Source: Anaerolineaceae bacterium UBA5211
Lineage (GTDB): Bacteria > Chloroflexota > Anaerolineae > Anaerolineales > Anaerolineaceae
Direction: 5' to 3'
Length of the DNA stretch: 26,368 nucleotides
Assembly: GCA_002412595.1 (NCBI GenBank)
Contig: DHVJ01000013.1
Span: forward strand, 1 to 26,368
Shown: in pieces, positions 15,148 to 23,377 of the stretch
Layout: each line of letters starts with the position of its first letter
Position numbering within the stretch: position 1 is the first letter of the stretch
Notes under the pieces: generated by a model
Databases searched by the model: none
Told to the model about the DNA's origin: nothing
The model's input: the letters and a program-made list of their open reading frames with translations, nothing else
Program-made: the position numbers and the translations under genes

Positions 15148-15918
15148 TTATCGAAAAAAATCCTTTTCTTTATCTCGTAATACATCGCCGAGCTGGGTTT
15201 TATCTGACAAGGCATAAGGGAAGCCGCGCACATGCACAGCCGGGATGTGTTCGTCCGCTTGCCCCATCACCAGCGACGCAGCTGCTGCCAGTTCATCCGC
15301 AGCTCCTATCTGGGTGATGCGCAACGGCTCGCCAAACAAATCCGTTTGCCCGCGCATGTCCACCAGTGCGGGCACGCCGGCGGTACCGATCATGATACCG
15401 ACAATTCCCTGGCGCCAGGCGCGGCCATGGGAATCGATTACCATCACCCCAATGTTGACACCATATTTTTCTAGATAAAAGGCTCGGATTTTCTGTGCGG
15501 ACAAATCCGGATCAACCGGCAGTTTGAGATACCAAATTTCGGATTCATTCCGTGTGTTCTCAATATTGGAGTGGTCCACCCCGGCATTGGCGCAGATGAA
15601 ACCCAATTTATGTTCTACGATCAGGGTGTCTTTTGCGACTCGCACAACTTCTCTGCTTTCAGACAGGATGACTTCTACCAGTCGAGGGTCTTTTTGACAC
15701 GTGGCTGCAATCTGTTTGGCTCTTGTTGACGGTTCAATTGCCGCTATGTTAACTAATTGACCTTCGGCCTTGGAAATGATTTTTTGAGTAATCACCAGGA
15801 TATCGTTATCCTGTAAATCGATATTTTCAAGATTCAAGGCTTCCATCAATATTTGACAAAGATCATCCCCTTGACGGATCAGGGGGATTTCTTTAATAGG
15901 CTGTAAGAGCAGGCTCAT
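15148..15918 (-). CDS. cofE: CofE coenzyme F420-0:L-glutamate ligase
   Basis: A 256-residue enzyme that adds the gamma-linked glutamate tail to F420-0 using GTP. Visible are ILVITQKIISKAEGQL, FICANAGVDHSN, VMVIDSHGRAWRQG and VPALVDMRGQTDLFGEPL, all CofE landmarks in order. The metal-binding segment usually reads SDTFGRPWR; here it is IDSHGRAWR, keeping the Asp and Arg but changing Thr-Phe to Ser-His. The length equals the single-domain archaeal form. The C-terminal nitroreductase-like FMN domain found in mycobacterial FbiB is absent. ATG 15918 lies 2 nt after the npdG stop, and the stop touches the cofD ATG, so cofE sits in the middle of the F420 block. Confidence 0.9.
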   Translation of the reverse strand: MSLLLQPIKEIPLIRQGDDLCQILMEALNLENIDLQDNDILVITQKIISKAEGQLVNIAAIEPSTRAKQIAATCQKDPRLVEVILSESREVVRVAKDTLIVEHKLGFICANAGVDHSNIENTRNESEIWYLKLPVDPDLSAQKIRAFYLEKYGVNIGVMVIDSHGRAWRQGIVGIMIGTAGVPALVDMRGQTDLFGEPLRITQIGAADELAAAASLVMGQADEHIPAVHVRGFPYALSDKTQLGDVLRDKEKDFFR

Positions 15919-15920
15919 AT

Positions 15921-16604
15921 TCAGTCCCGTGGAACGCCAGTAATTTGGATTCCAGCGGATTTGGTGCCGGCTTGCTTGTTGATGCGAATTAACACGGATG
16001 TAAATCCTTCCGCAACAATTGAATTTTCCAGCGGGCCGGCGTCCCAGGCAGTCAAACCGGCAGCTCTCACCATCATTTGGCCAACTTCACGGGCTTGTTT
16101 GTCTTTACCGCATACCAGTACATCGCATTCGATTTTATTGTCGGTTAAAAGCAGGGCAAAGGATATATTTTGAAATGCGGAAATAACCGCCGTTTCTTCG
16201 CCCAGCAGCAGTTGCGCCTGCAGAGCCGCGCTGCCTTCCGGCGGTACCTGGACAGTGGAAACTTTTGGGGGCACCAATGGGACTGTGACGTCAATCAGGT
16301 ATTTCCCGGCCAGATCATCTTTCAAAGCGGTCAGGATATCTTTGTGGAATTGGTAAGGCACGGTCAAAACGGCTAACTGCGCCATCCGTACGGCAGCTCC
16401 GTTTTCCTGGCCGCTGAGATGGCTGCGTTCTTCATCGGTGAGCATTTCAGCGAGTTCGTCCACGGCGATCTGTGCTTTTTCGGCGTTGCGCGACCCGATG
16501 ACAACCTGATATCCGGCTTTCACCCAGCGGTAAGCCAAACCCTTCCCCTCTTTACCTGTACCGCCGATGATGGCGATTTTTTCGATTTTGTTTTCTTCAG
16601 ACAA
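15921..16604 (-). CDS. npdG: NADPH:coenzyme F420 oxidoreductase
   Basis: A 227-residue Rossmann-fold enzyme that exchanges hydride between NADP(H) and F420. Visible are IAIIGGTGKEGKGLAYRW (10-27), VVIGSRN (34-40, the Ser-Arg expected for NADP 2'-phosphate), LAVLTVPYQFH, YLIDVTVPLVPP and AISAFQNISFALL. All are typical of NpdG/Fno. The best start is TTG 16604: GGAGGG (16609-16614) ends 4 nt upstream, whereas the longer frame from TTG 16616 would have this Shine-Dalgarno inside it. It follows the amidohydrolase by 14 nt and precedes cofE by 2 nt. Its presence beside cofCDE means the cell can load F420 with electrons from NADPH, or the reverse. Confidence 0.9.
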   Translation of the reverse strand: MSEENKIEKIAIIGGTGKEGKGLAYRWVKAGYQVVIGSRNAEKAQIAVDELAEMLTDEERSHLSGQENGAAVRMAQLAVLTVPYQFHKDILTALKDDLAGKYLIDVTVPLVPPKVSTVQVPPEGSAALQAQLLLGEETAVISAFQNISFALLLTDNKIECDVLVCGKDKQAREVGQMMVRAAGLTAWDAGPLENSIVAEGFTSVLIRINKQAGTKSAGIQITGVPRD

Positions 16605-16608
16605 GCTA

Positions 16609-16614
16609 CCCTCC
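16609..16614 (-). promoter_or_regulatory. Ribosome binding site deciding the npdG TTG start
   Basis: GGAGGG on the minus strand, 4 nt before TTG 16604. There is no in-frame ATG between the upstream stop and the Rossmann motif, so a TTG start is the best reading. Confidence 0.7.
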
Positions 16615-16618
16615 AAGA

Positions 16619-17965
16619 TTAGAAAAACTCATGATATTTTTTCCACACTGAGGTGGAAATCTGTTTTGCTTCTTTGATAATGGCGTCTTCATCCACTACG
16701 GTCACTTTACGGTCGCGCATGAGGATATTGCCGTTGGCGATGGTAGTGGTTACCATACCATCCTGAAATCCGAAAATCACGTGCCAGGGGAAATTATCCA
16801 CTGTCATATCCGTAAATGGTTTGTAATCCACCAATATCAGGTCAGCTGCTGCGCCGGCTTTAATTTCCCCGGTTTCTAATCCGTTGAACAGGGTTTTGAC
16901 CAATTCACGGTTGTTTACGATGGCCATCTGATAGATTTTATCGGCCTGCATGCGGCGCGGATCTAAATTGAGCAATTTATGGGCGAAATAAGCCGCTTTC
17001 CATTCTTCCCAACTGGAGTTTGAAAAACCATCGTTGCCCAGGCAAACCTTTACGCCCATGTTCAGCATGGATTCCACGTCAGGGAGCCCCACCGCGTTGT
17101 TCATGTTTGAGCGCGGCTGGTGCGACAACCAGGTTCCAGTCTCAGCCAATAGCAAAATTTCATGCGCGTCAATATGAACGCCGTGGGCTACCAGAGATTT
17201 AGGTCCAAGAATTCCGAATTGATTTAATCTTTCAACTACGCGCAATCCGCTGCGTTTAATACTGTCGTATTCATCCACGCTGTGTTCGGCAGCGTGGATA
17301 TGAAATCCACTGCCATCCGGGCATTCTTTGAGCGCTTTTTCCAATGTTTTATCGTCTAATGTCAGGCTGGCATGTAAACCAAATAAAGCGCTGATTTGCT
17401 GGCCGAATTTACCGCTCTGTGCTTCGCGGATGAAACGTACATTTTCGGCTATGCCTTCATCGGATTTTATCTGCCCATCGCGGTCGGTAACTTCATAACA
17501 TAGTGATGTGCGAATACCAGATTCCAAAACGGCCTTTGCCAGGATATCCAGGCTGCCGGGGATGGAATTCGGTGAAGCGTGGTGGTCAATTAGTGTGGTG
17601 GTGCCATTGTGAATGGCGTCCAGCAGGCAAACCATGGCGGAATAATAATTCGCGTCCGCGTCCAATGATTTATCCAGTTTCCACCATAATTTTTCCAGGA
17701 TCATGGGGAACGCATCCGCTGCGTCACCCGGAATGTACATGCCGCGAGAAAAAGCACCATAGAAATGTGTGTGGGCGCAAATTCCGGCTGGCATCAAATA
17801 TTGGCCATGCGCATCAATTATTTCTTCATCACCTACCGGATCGGGAATATTGTCGCCATCAAAAACAGTCTCAATCTTTCCAGTCTGGCCTATTCGCACC
17901 CCACCGGGTTCAATGATAAGGTTTGGATTGCCAAAGGTAATTATCTTTGCATTTTTTATGATCAT
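16619..17965 (-). CDS. SsnA/TrzA-like metal-dependent amidohydrolase
   Basis: A 448-residue amidohydrolase of the cytosine deaminase/SsnA/AtzB group. Metal-site motifs visible are CAHTHF (H65, H67), FHIHAAE (H222/H224), VAHGVHID (H261) and CLGNDGFS (D312), in the usual order. Short N- and C-terminal beta segments (IIKNAKIITFG and GAAADLILVDYKPF) flank the barrel as in the family. Members deaminate or dechlorinate N-heterocycles (guanine, adenosine derivatives, triazines); SsnA is known beside purine-type molybdenum hydroxylases in enterobacteria. It is the first gene of the ten-gene minus-strand operon. ATG 17965 is preceded by AAGGA (17973-17977, 7-nt spacer); the alternative TTG 17971 lies inside that spacer. 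The exact substrate is not readable. Confidence 0.85.
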   Translation of the reverse strand: MIIKNAKIITFGNPNLIIEPGGVRIGQTGKIETVFDGDNIPDPVGDEEIIDAHGQYLMPAGICAHTHFYGAFSRGMYIPGDAADAFPMILEKLWWKLDKSLDADANYYSAMVCLLDAIHNGTTTLIDHHASPNSIPGSLDILAKAVLESGIRTSLCYEVTDRDGQIKSDEGIAENVRFIREAQSGKFGQQISALFGLHASLTLDDKTLEKALKECPDGSGFHIHAAEHSVDEYDSIKRSGLRVVERLNQFGILGPKSLVAHGVHIDAHEILLLAETGTWLSHQPRSNMNNAVGLPDVESMLNMGVKVCLGNDGFSNSSWEEWKAAYFAHKLLNLDPRRMQADKIYQMAIVNNRELVKTLFNGLETGEIKAGAAADLILVDYKPFTDMTVDNFPWHVIFGFQDGMVTTTIANGNILMRDRKVTVVDEDAIIKEAKQISTSVWKKYHEFF

Positions 17966-17995
17966 GGCCAATTCCTTTTATTAGTTTATTCACGA

Positions 17996-18025
17996 ATTTT
18001 AACATATGAGAATTATTAAGGACAA
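17996..18025 (-). promoter_or_regulatory. Candidate promoter of the F420/molybdenum-hydroxylase operon
   Basis: On the minus strand: TTGTCC (18020-18025), an 18-nt spacer, then TAAAAT (17996-18001), five of six matches to the -10 consensus. It would start transcription near 17989, giving a leader of about 25 nt that includes AAGGA before the amidohydrolase ATG. The -35 overlaps that of the divergent promoter. Confidence 0.5.
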
Positions 18026-18046
18026 ATGATTGCATTACAATATAAT
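18019..18046 (+). promoter_or_regulatory. Candidate promoter of the M20 peptidase operon
   Basis: A perfect TATAAT (18041-18046) with AGGACA (18019-18024; four of six matches) 16 nt upstream. Initiation near 18053 gives a short leader containing GAGGAG before ATG 18072. The -35 overlaps that of the divergent operon by five bases. Confidence 0.55.
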
Positions 18047-18059
18047 ACTTAACTACTTA

Positions 18060-18065
18060 GAGGAG
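18060..18065 (+). promoter_or_regulatory. Ribosome binding site deciding the M20 peptidase start
   Basis: GAGGAG, 6 nt before ATG 18072. The longer frame from 18030 (MHYNIILNYLEEN...) would translate through this site and through the promoter -10, so it is rejected. Confidence 0.8.
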
Positions 18066-18071
18066 AACATT

Positions 18072-19460
18072 ATGGAATCCAATAAACAAAAAGCCATCGC
18101 ATATTCGCATGAACATCTCCAGGAATTTATTAATTCATTAATTGAATTTTTGAAAATTAAAACAATTTCTTCTGACCCGCAATATAAAGATGAAGTCCGC
18201 AAAGGCGCGGAATGGTTGTCTGCTTATATGAAAAATCTGGGTGTGCAGAACGTCCGTATCTTAGATACCGAGCAGAACCCTGTGGTTTATGGGTCCCTGA
18301 TGCAAGCCGGGGAAGATAAACCCACCATTCTAATTTATGGCCACTACGATGTTCAGCCAGTCGATCCGTTGGATGAATGGGATAATGCACCCTTTGATCC
18401 CGTGATCAAAGATGGACTGCTTTACGCGCGTGGTTCTTCCGATATGAAAGGACAGGCAATGGTTAGCTTGGCGGCGATTAAATCCATTATGGCTTTCGAC
18501 ATATTGCCGGTAAACCTCAAATTCCTGTTCGAAGGCGATGAAGAAGTCGGTTCTCCATCTATTGTTGCTTTTCTGACGAAATACAAAGACTTATTCAAGA
18601 GTGACTTTGTGCTCAATCTGGACGCTGGCATGATCGCCAAGGATAAACCTACCATTGTGTATGGCCTGCGTGGTTTGGCCTACTTCGAGATTACTGTGAC
18701 GGGCCCTGCTTACGATTTACATTCAGGTATGTTCGGCGGCGTGGTCTATAACCCCATCCATGCCCTCAGCAATATGATTGCCGGGATGAAAAACAGCGAC
18801 GGCCAGATCCAACTACCCGGCTTCTACGATGATGTACTTCCCTTGGAAAAGAAAGAGCGCGAGGCTTTGAACGCCCTGGATAACCCTGACCAATACTACA
18901 TGGACCAAACCGGCGCAAAGGCCGTTTTTGGTGAAAAAGGGTTCACCAACGTAGAACGGATTGGCGCCCGCCCCTCCCTGGATGCAAATGGAATTTGGGG
19001 CGGATATACCGGCGAAGGTCCCAAGACGGTTATTCCCGCTAAAGCACATGCAAAATTATCCATGCGGCTGGTTCCCAACCAGACACCCGAGAAGGTCAAA
19101 CAGCAGCTTATCCAATATTTAGAAGATCATGCCCCGAAAGAAGTCAGTTGGGAAGTCAAACAACTGGCCAGCGATCCGGCCTGCATTACGGAAATGGATT
19201 ACTACGCTACCCGTTGTTTTGCAAACTCACTGGAAGAAGTGATGGGCAAGAAACCGGTCTTCAAACGCGAAGGCGGCAGTATTCCGATTTCCACCCACTT
19301 TCAAAGCATATTAGGCTGTGATAGCGTCTTGAGCGGGTTTAGTCTTCCGGGAGATCGCGTACATAGTCCCAATGAAAGATTTACTCTGGAACTATTTGAA
19401 AAAGGAATTGAAGTAGTCATTGATTACTTTTACCGTTTAGCACAAGAATGTGGAGAATAA
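18072..19460 (+). CDS. M20 family dipeptidase/carboxypeptidase
   Basis: A 462-residue zinc peptidase of the ArgE/DapE/CNDP family. The catalytic set is complete: GHYDVQP (H91, D93), GSSDMKGQ (D124, bridging), EGDEEVGS (E157 base, E158 ligand), LNLDAG (D184) and C-terminal DRVHSPNE (His ligand). A dimerisation lid with DLHSGMFGGVVYNP lies in the middle. These enzymes cleave dipeptides or C-terminal residues and are usually cytoplasmic; no signal peptide is seen. It is the first gene of a plus-strand run, followed after 4 nt by the DUF1385 gene. The exact substrate is unclear; a carnosinase-like or broad dipeptidase role is most likely. Confidence 0.9.
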   Translation: MESNKQKAIAYSHEHLQEFINSLIEFLKIKTISSDPQYKDEVRKGAEWLSAYMKNLGVQNVRILDTEQNPVVYGSLMQAGEDKPTILIYGHYDVQPVDPLDEWDNAPFDPVIKDGLLYARGSSDMKGQAMVSLAAIKSIMAFDILPVNLKFLFEGDEEVGSPSIVAFLTKYKDLFKSDFVLNLDAGMIAKDKPTIVYGLRGLAYFEITVTGPAYDLHSGMFGGVVYNPIHALSNMIAGMKNSDGQIQLPGFYDDVLPLEKKEREALNALDNPDQYYMDQTGAKAVFGEKGFTNVERIGARPSLDANGIWGGYTGEGPKTVIPAKAHAKLSMRLVPNQTPEKVKQQLIQYLEDHAPKEVSWEVKQLASDPACITEMDYYATRCFANSLEEVMGKKPVFKREGGSIPISTHFQSILGCDSVLSGFSLPGDRVHSPNERFTLELFEKGIEVVIDYFYRLAQECGE

Positions 19461-19464
19461 ATTG

Positions 19465-20346
19465 ATGTCTGAATCCAAAATGCCCCATTACGGCGGCCAG
19501 GCGCTGATCGAAGGCGTGTTAATGCGTGGCAAAAACTACCTGGTAGCCTCCTTCCGCAATCCCGAAGGCGAAATTGTTACGGAAAAGGAAGAACTTCAGG
19601 GAATTTATAAGTCTGGCCTGGCGAAAATACCTTTTTTTCGTGGTTTGGTGATCTTGTGGGATTCCCTCGTTTTGGGGATGAAATACATCACGCTTTCTGC
19701 CAATATTCAAGCAGAGGACGAAGATGAAAAAATAGAAGGCACCAGTCTGGTCCTTACCATGCTAATTTCTGTTGCTTTGGCGGTTGGATTGTTTTTCATC
19801 CTGCCCACCGTCATCGCAGAGCTGTTATCAAAATGGCTTCAGGCGACGCATTTTGCCACCAGTGTGATCGAAGGTATTGTGCGCCTGGCTCTATTAGTTG
19901 GCTACATATGGGTTATCGGACGCGCAGAGGATATCGCACGTGTATTCGCTTATCATGGCGCAGAGCATAAAACTATTAACGCATTTGAAGATGGCGTAGA
20001 AATCAACGTGGAGAATGTCATGAAATACCCGTTGGCGCATCCTCGCTGCGGGACGGCTTTTCTATTGACTTTGGTGATTCTCTCAATTCTGGTATTTTCC
20101 TTGTTAGGCCCCATGGTTTTATGGCTGAAACTGGTTTCGCGCGTATTATTGATCCCTGTTTTAGCAATGCTCTCCTATGAACTCATCCGCTGGATGGGTG
20201 ACCATCTTGAAAACAAGTTGGTCAAAATTATGGTCGCTCCCAACCTGGGGCTGCAAAAGTTGACCACGCGTGAACCCGATGAGCAAATGGTGGAAGTCGC
20301 TATCTCGTCATTTAAACAACTGCTACAATTAGAAGGTAGCAGCTAG
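19465..20346 (+). CDS. DUF1385 (YqhQ-like) membrane protein
   Basis: A 293-residue protein with the DUF1385 signatures YGGQALIEGVLMRG (9-22), FFRGLVILWDSLVLGMKY, YHGAEHKTINAFE (163-175) and HPRCGTAFL (192-200). Hydrophobic segments lie at about 95-117, 137-152, 198-218 and 223-240, so it is an integral membrane protein. The conserved His/Glu/Cys residues suggest a metal site, but no biochemical role is established. ATG 19465 is used in place of GTG 19450, because GGAG (19452-19455) lies between them, 9 nt before the ATG. It starts 4 nt after the peptidase stop. The following gene begins 28 nt downstream. Confidence 0.85.
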   Translation: MSESKMPHYGGQALIEGVLMRGKNYLVASFRNPEGEIVTEKEELQGIYKSGLAKIPFFRGLVILWDSLVLGMKYITLSANIQAEDEDEKIEGTSLVLTMLISVALAVGLFFILPTVIAELLSKWLQATHFATSVIEGIVRLALLVGYIWVIGRAEDIARVFAYHGAEHKTINAFEDGVEINVENVMKYPLAHPRCGTAFLLTLVILSILVFSLLGPMVLWLKLVSRVLLIPVLAMLSYELIRWMGDHLENKLVKIMVAPNLGLQKLTTREPDEQMVEVAISSFKQLLQLEGSS

Positions 20347-20374
20347 AAAAACTATAGTTGTATTGTGAGGAAGT

Positions 20375-20830
20375 ATGAGTGCAAAGAATTCTCTTGAAAA
20401 TGCTTTAAAGCAAGCTATGAGAGATAAAGATGAAGTCAAACGTAATTCTCTGCGATTGGCACTCTCATCAATCAAATTAGCGGAAGTGGATGCCGGAAAG
20501 GAATTGGATGATCTGGCTGTTTTTTCACTGCTGCAAAAAGAGATCAAGACTAAAGAAGAAACCATTGCTGAAGCAATCAAAGGCGGCAGGAACGAAATGG
20601 TTGCAGCTATTGAACCGGAAATTGAATTTTTAAAAGAATTTCTTCCCAAAGAATTATCCGATGAGGAATTAAGCACTTTGGTGAACACAACCATTCAAGA
20701 AACCGGAGCACAGTCAATTAAAGAAATGGGCAAAGTCATGAAAATTGCAATTGAAAAAGCCGCCGGACGTGCATCTAATGACAGAATCAGTAAAATGGTT
20801 AAAGAGATTTTGACTGCTGATAAAAACTAA
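20375..20830 (+). CDS. yqeY: GatB/YqeY domain protein
   Basis: A 151-residue YqeY-family protein of standard length. Visible are LENALKQAMRDKDEVKRNSLRLALSSIKLAEVD at the N terminus (helical, with the typical Lys-Asp-Leu-Arg pattern), a middle helical hairpin (LLQKEIKTKEETIAEAIKGG), EFLKEFLPKELSDEEL, and the C-terminal MGKVMKIAIEKAAGRASNDRISKMVKEIL. This last part resembles the tail domain of GatB, which binds tRNA. A role in tRNA-dependent amidation is assumed for the family but not proved. GAGGA lies a few nucleotides before the ATG. It lies between DUF1385 and pgpH on the same strand; yqeY near pgpH/ybeY is a common arrangement. Confidence 0.88.
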   Translation: MSAKNSLENALKQAMRDKDEVKRNSLRLALSSIKLAEVDAGKELDDLAVFSLLQKEIKTKEETIAEAIKGGRNEMVAAIEPEIEFLKEFLPKELSDEELSTLVNTTIQETGAQSIKEMGKVMKIAIEKAAGRASNDRISKMVKEILTADKN

Positions 20831-20840
20831 TCGTATTAAA

Positions 20841-22946
20841 ATGCTGTCCAATCGAATTGAAGCGTTCTTCAAACAGAACAAGCTAACCAATACACTGTCA
20901 GTTGTGGTTTTGGCGGTTGTGGTTTTTCTTTCGCTTGTTTTGCCTATTTCTTTGCGCCAGGAAACTTCTCTACTGAATATCGGGGATGTCGCTTTCCAGG
21001 ATATTAACGCACCACGCACCTTCAGCTACGAAAGCGAAATCCTGACAGAAGAAGCCCGCAATGCTGCCGAAAAATCGGTCCAGCCTATCTATCTGGCTGC
21101 CGATCCCTCCATCACACGCAAGCAGGTTGAGAAATTGCGGGTGGTGTTGAATTACATCAGCGCGGTACGCTCCGATTCCTATTCTACCTTGGGGCAAAAG
21201 ATTTCGGACGTCCAGAAATTATCCGATCTGACAATTTCAAACGAGATGGCTGAAGCGATTTTTAGTCTGGATGATGACAAATGGGCCGATATTCAGGAAG
21301 AATCGCTTTACCTGCTTGAAGAGATGATGCGCAATTCCATCCGCGAGGATCAAATTGCCACCATGCAGCGCAATGTGTCCACACAAATCAGTTTTGATTT
21401 TAGCGAAACGGAATCGGGCATCATCAACAATGTAGTCACTCAAATGATCGTGGCTAACAGCCTATATAGCAATGATGCTACCTCAGAAGCTATTCAAACA
21501 GCTCGCGATAATGTGGAACCGGTCACGAAAGTCTTTGTAGCTGGAGAAACAATTGTCAGCAGCGGCGAGGTCATCGATACAATGACCTGGGAAGCGCTGC
21601 AGGAATTGGGTTATACCGAACCCAGAAATAAGGTGCTTGATTATCTGTCTGCTGGTTTGCTGACGATCGTGCTGATTGCTTTCAACGCTCTATATCTCCG
21701 GCGCATTCGCAAGACTACCGGCAAAAAAGTGCGTGACTTGCCCATTATCGCTATTACTTTCCTGATATTCCTTTTCGCTGCAAAGTTGGTCATCCCCAAC
21801 CACACCATCCTGCCATATATTTTCCCATTGGCGGCATTTGGGTTGACCATTGCCAGCCTGTATGATTACGAGACTGGTTTGATTTTTTCTATTTCATTGT
21901 CCATCCTGGCCGCGTACAACGAAGGCTCCACCATGGACTTGGCAATTTATTATTTTATTCCCACTGCCATCGCGATCTTCATTTTAGGCCGCGGACGTCG
22001 CATTACCACTTTCTTTATGGCGGGTTTAGCTATTGGCGTAAGCGGAAGCATATTGGTATTGGCCTATCGATTATTGAATTCTTACCTGGATTTTTCAGGC
22101 GTGAGTTCGCTCATTGGAGCTGCATTTATAAATGGCTTCGGTTCCATCAGCCTGACCCTGATTTTCCAATATATCCTTTCACAAATCACCGGGAAAACCA
22201 CCGCGCTCCAACTGATGGATTTGGCACGGCCGGATCACCCGCTGCTGCAGGAATTGCTGATCAACGCACCGGGAACTTACCAACACAGTTTGCAGGTTTC
22301 CAACCTGGCAGAACAAGCTGCTAAGGTAATCAATTGCGATGCGCTGCTTACACGCGTAGGCGCGCTTTACCACGATGTCGGTAAATTGAAAGATCCGCTT
22401 TTCTTCATTGAAAACCAACCCGCCACACAGATTGATACGCATGATAAGATGAATCCTGCCAAAGCTTCAGCTACCATTGTACGGCATGTAGAAGATGGAT
22501 TGAAACTGGCTCAGGAATATCACCTCCCGCCGCAAATCCAGGCATTTATCAGAGAACATCATGCCACATCGCTGACCCGTTACCAATACAACCAGGCTGT
22601 GAATGAGAGCCATAATCCTGATAGCATTAATGCAGATTTATATCGATATCCCGGCCCTAATCCAAATTCTAAAGAAACTGCTTTGCTGATGATGGCTGAT
22701 GGCTGCGAGGCGCGCGTACGTGCCGAGTCTCCCAGTACGGTTGAAGGCATCAAGAAAATTGTGGATGGAGCCATTGATCATTATCTGACAAATGGATATC
22801 TTTCGCATACTGAATTGACGCTGAATGACCTGCGCTTGATATCTCAATCATTCACCAAAACCTTGACAAACAGCTATCATCAACGGGTAAAATACCCTGA
22901 AAATAGTGAAGAAACAGAAAAAAGTAAAGGCGCTGAGAAGAAATGA
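20841..22946 (+). CDS. pgpH: PgpH-like 7TMR-HD cyclic-di-AMP phosphodiesterase
   Basis: A 701-residue membrane enzyme. There is one helix at residues 19-37, an extracytoplasmic 7TMR-HDED domain (about 45-262, with the conserved FVAGETIVSSGEVI near 232-245), about seven helices between 265 and 450, and a cytoplasmic HD domain. HD-site residues are H482 (TYQHSLQVSNLAE), H511-D512 (LYHDVGK), H549 (IVRHVEDG), H573/H574 (REHH) and D620 (MADGCEAR). PgpH enzymes hydrolyse cyclic-di-AMP to pApA and so control turgor, K+ transport and wall stress. The highly charged tail (EETEKSKGAEKK) is dispensable-looking. It starts 10 nt after yqeY without an obvious Shine-Dalgarno, and overlaps ybeY by 4 nt (ATGA). 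Confidence 0.92.
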   Translation: MLSNRIEAFFKQNKLTNTLSVVVLAVVVFLSLVLPISLRQETSLLNIGDVAFQDINAPRTFSYESEILTEEARNAAEKSVQPIYLAADPSITRKQVEKLRVVLNYISAVRSDSYSTLGQKISDVQKLSDLTISNEMAEAIFSLDDDKWADIQEESLYLLEEMMRNSIREDQIATMQRNVSTQISFDFSETESGIINNVVTQMIVANSLYSNDATSEAIQTARDNVEPVTKVFVAGETIVSSGEVIDTMTWEALQELGYTEPRNKVLDYLSAGLLTIVLIAFNALYLRRIRKTTGKKVRDLPIIAITFLIFLFAAKLVIPNHTILPYIFPLAAFGLTIASLYDYETGLIFSISLSILAAYNEGSTMDLAIYYFIPTAIAIFILGRGRRITTFFMAGLAIGVSGSILVLAYRLLNSYLDFSGVSSLIGAAFINGFGSISLTLIFQYILSQITGKTTALQLMDLARPDHPLLQELLINAPGTYQHSLQVSNLAEQAAKVINCDALLTRVGALYHDVGKLKDPLFFIENQPATQIDTHDKMNPAKASATIVRHVEDGLKLAQEYHLPPQIQAFIREHHATSLTRYQYNQAVNESHNPDSINADLYRYPGPNPNSKETALLMMADGCEARVRAESPSTVEGIKKIVDGAIDHYLTNGYLSHTELTLNDLRLISQSFTKTLTNSYHQRVKYPENSEETEKSKGAEKK

Positions 22947-23377
22947 TCCATCACCAAATTAATGAAGAATTTCAAGATTGGGTTAATCTGGACCATCTAC
23001 ACACCTACGCAGAAAAAACGCTGGTTTATTTGGATGCGGTGGATTGCGACCTGACCATTGTGATCGGGAGTAATGCGGATATCCATGAACTGAATCGGAC
23101 CTACCGTCGCATTGACGCTCCCACGGATGTATTATCCTTCGTTTACGATATGAGGGACCCGGAAACCAATGCCCGTTATCTGGGCGATATTATAATTTCT
23201 GCGGAGATGTTGAAAGAACAGGCGCAGGAAGCTGGGCACAGTATTGATAAAGAATTATGCACCTTGATTGTTCATGGTGTTCTGCATCTTTACGGCTATG
23301 ACCATGAAGCAGAGGAAGGTGAACCCATCATGCTGCCCCTGCAAGCTAAAATCATCGAGGCGGTTTTCAGCGTATGA
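22943..23377 (+). CDS. ybeY: YbeY rRNA maturation endoribonuclease
   Basis: A 144-residue member of the UPF0054 family. The zinc-binding motif HGVLHLYGYDH (H111, H115, H121) is complete, and the upstream TDVLSF (61-66) and LGDIIIS (80-86) are typical. YbeY processes the 3' end of 16S rRNA and takes part in ribosome quality control. It overlaps pgpH by 4 nt upstream and dgkA by 4 nt downstream, so the three genes are translationally coupled. The pgpH-ybeY-dgkA order matches many Gram-positive genomes; phoH, often upstream there, is not present here. Confidence 0.95.
   Translation: MIHHQINEEFQDWVNLDHLHTYAEKTLVYLDAVDCDLTIVIGSNADIHELNRTYRRIDAPTDVLSFVYDMRDPETNARYLGDIIISAEMLKEQAQEAGHSIDKELCTLIVHGVLHLYGYDHEAEEGEPIMLPLQAKIIEAVFSV

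Noticed and set aside
18030..18071. Longer M20 peptidase reading frame from 18030
   Set aside because: It would translate across the TATAAT box and the GAGGAG ribosome binding site; the family N terminus begins at MESNKQ.
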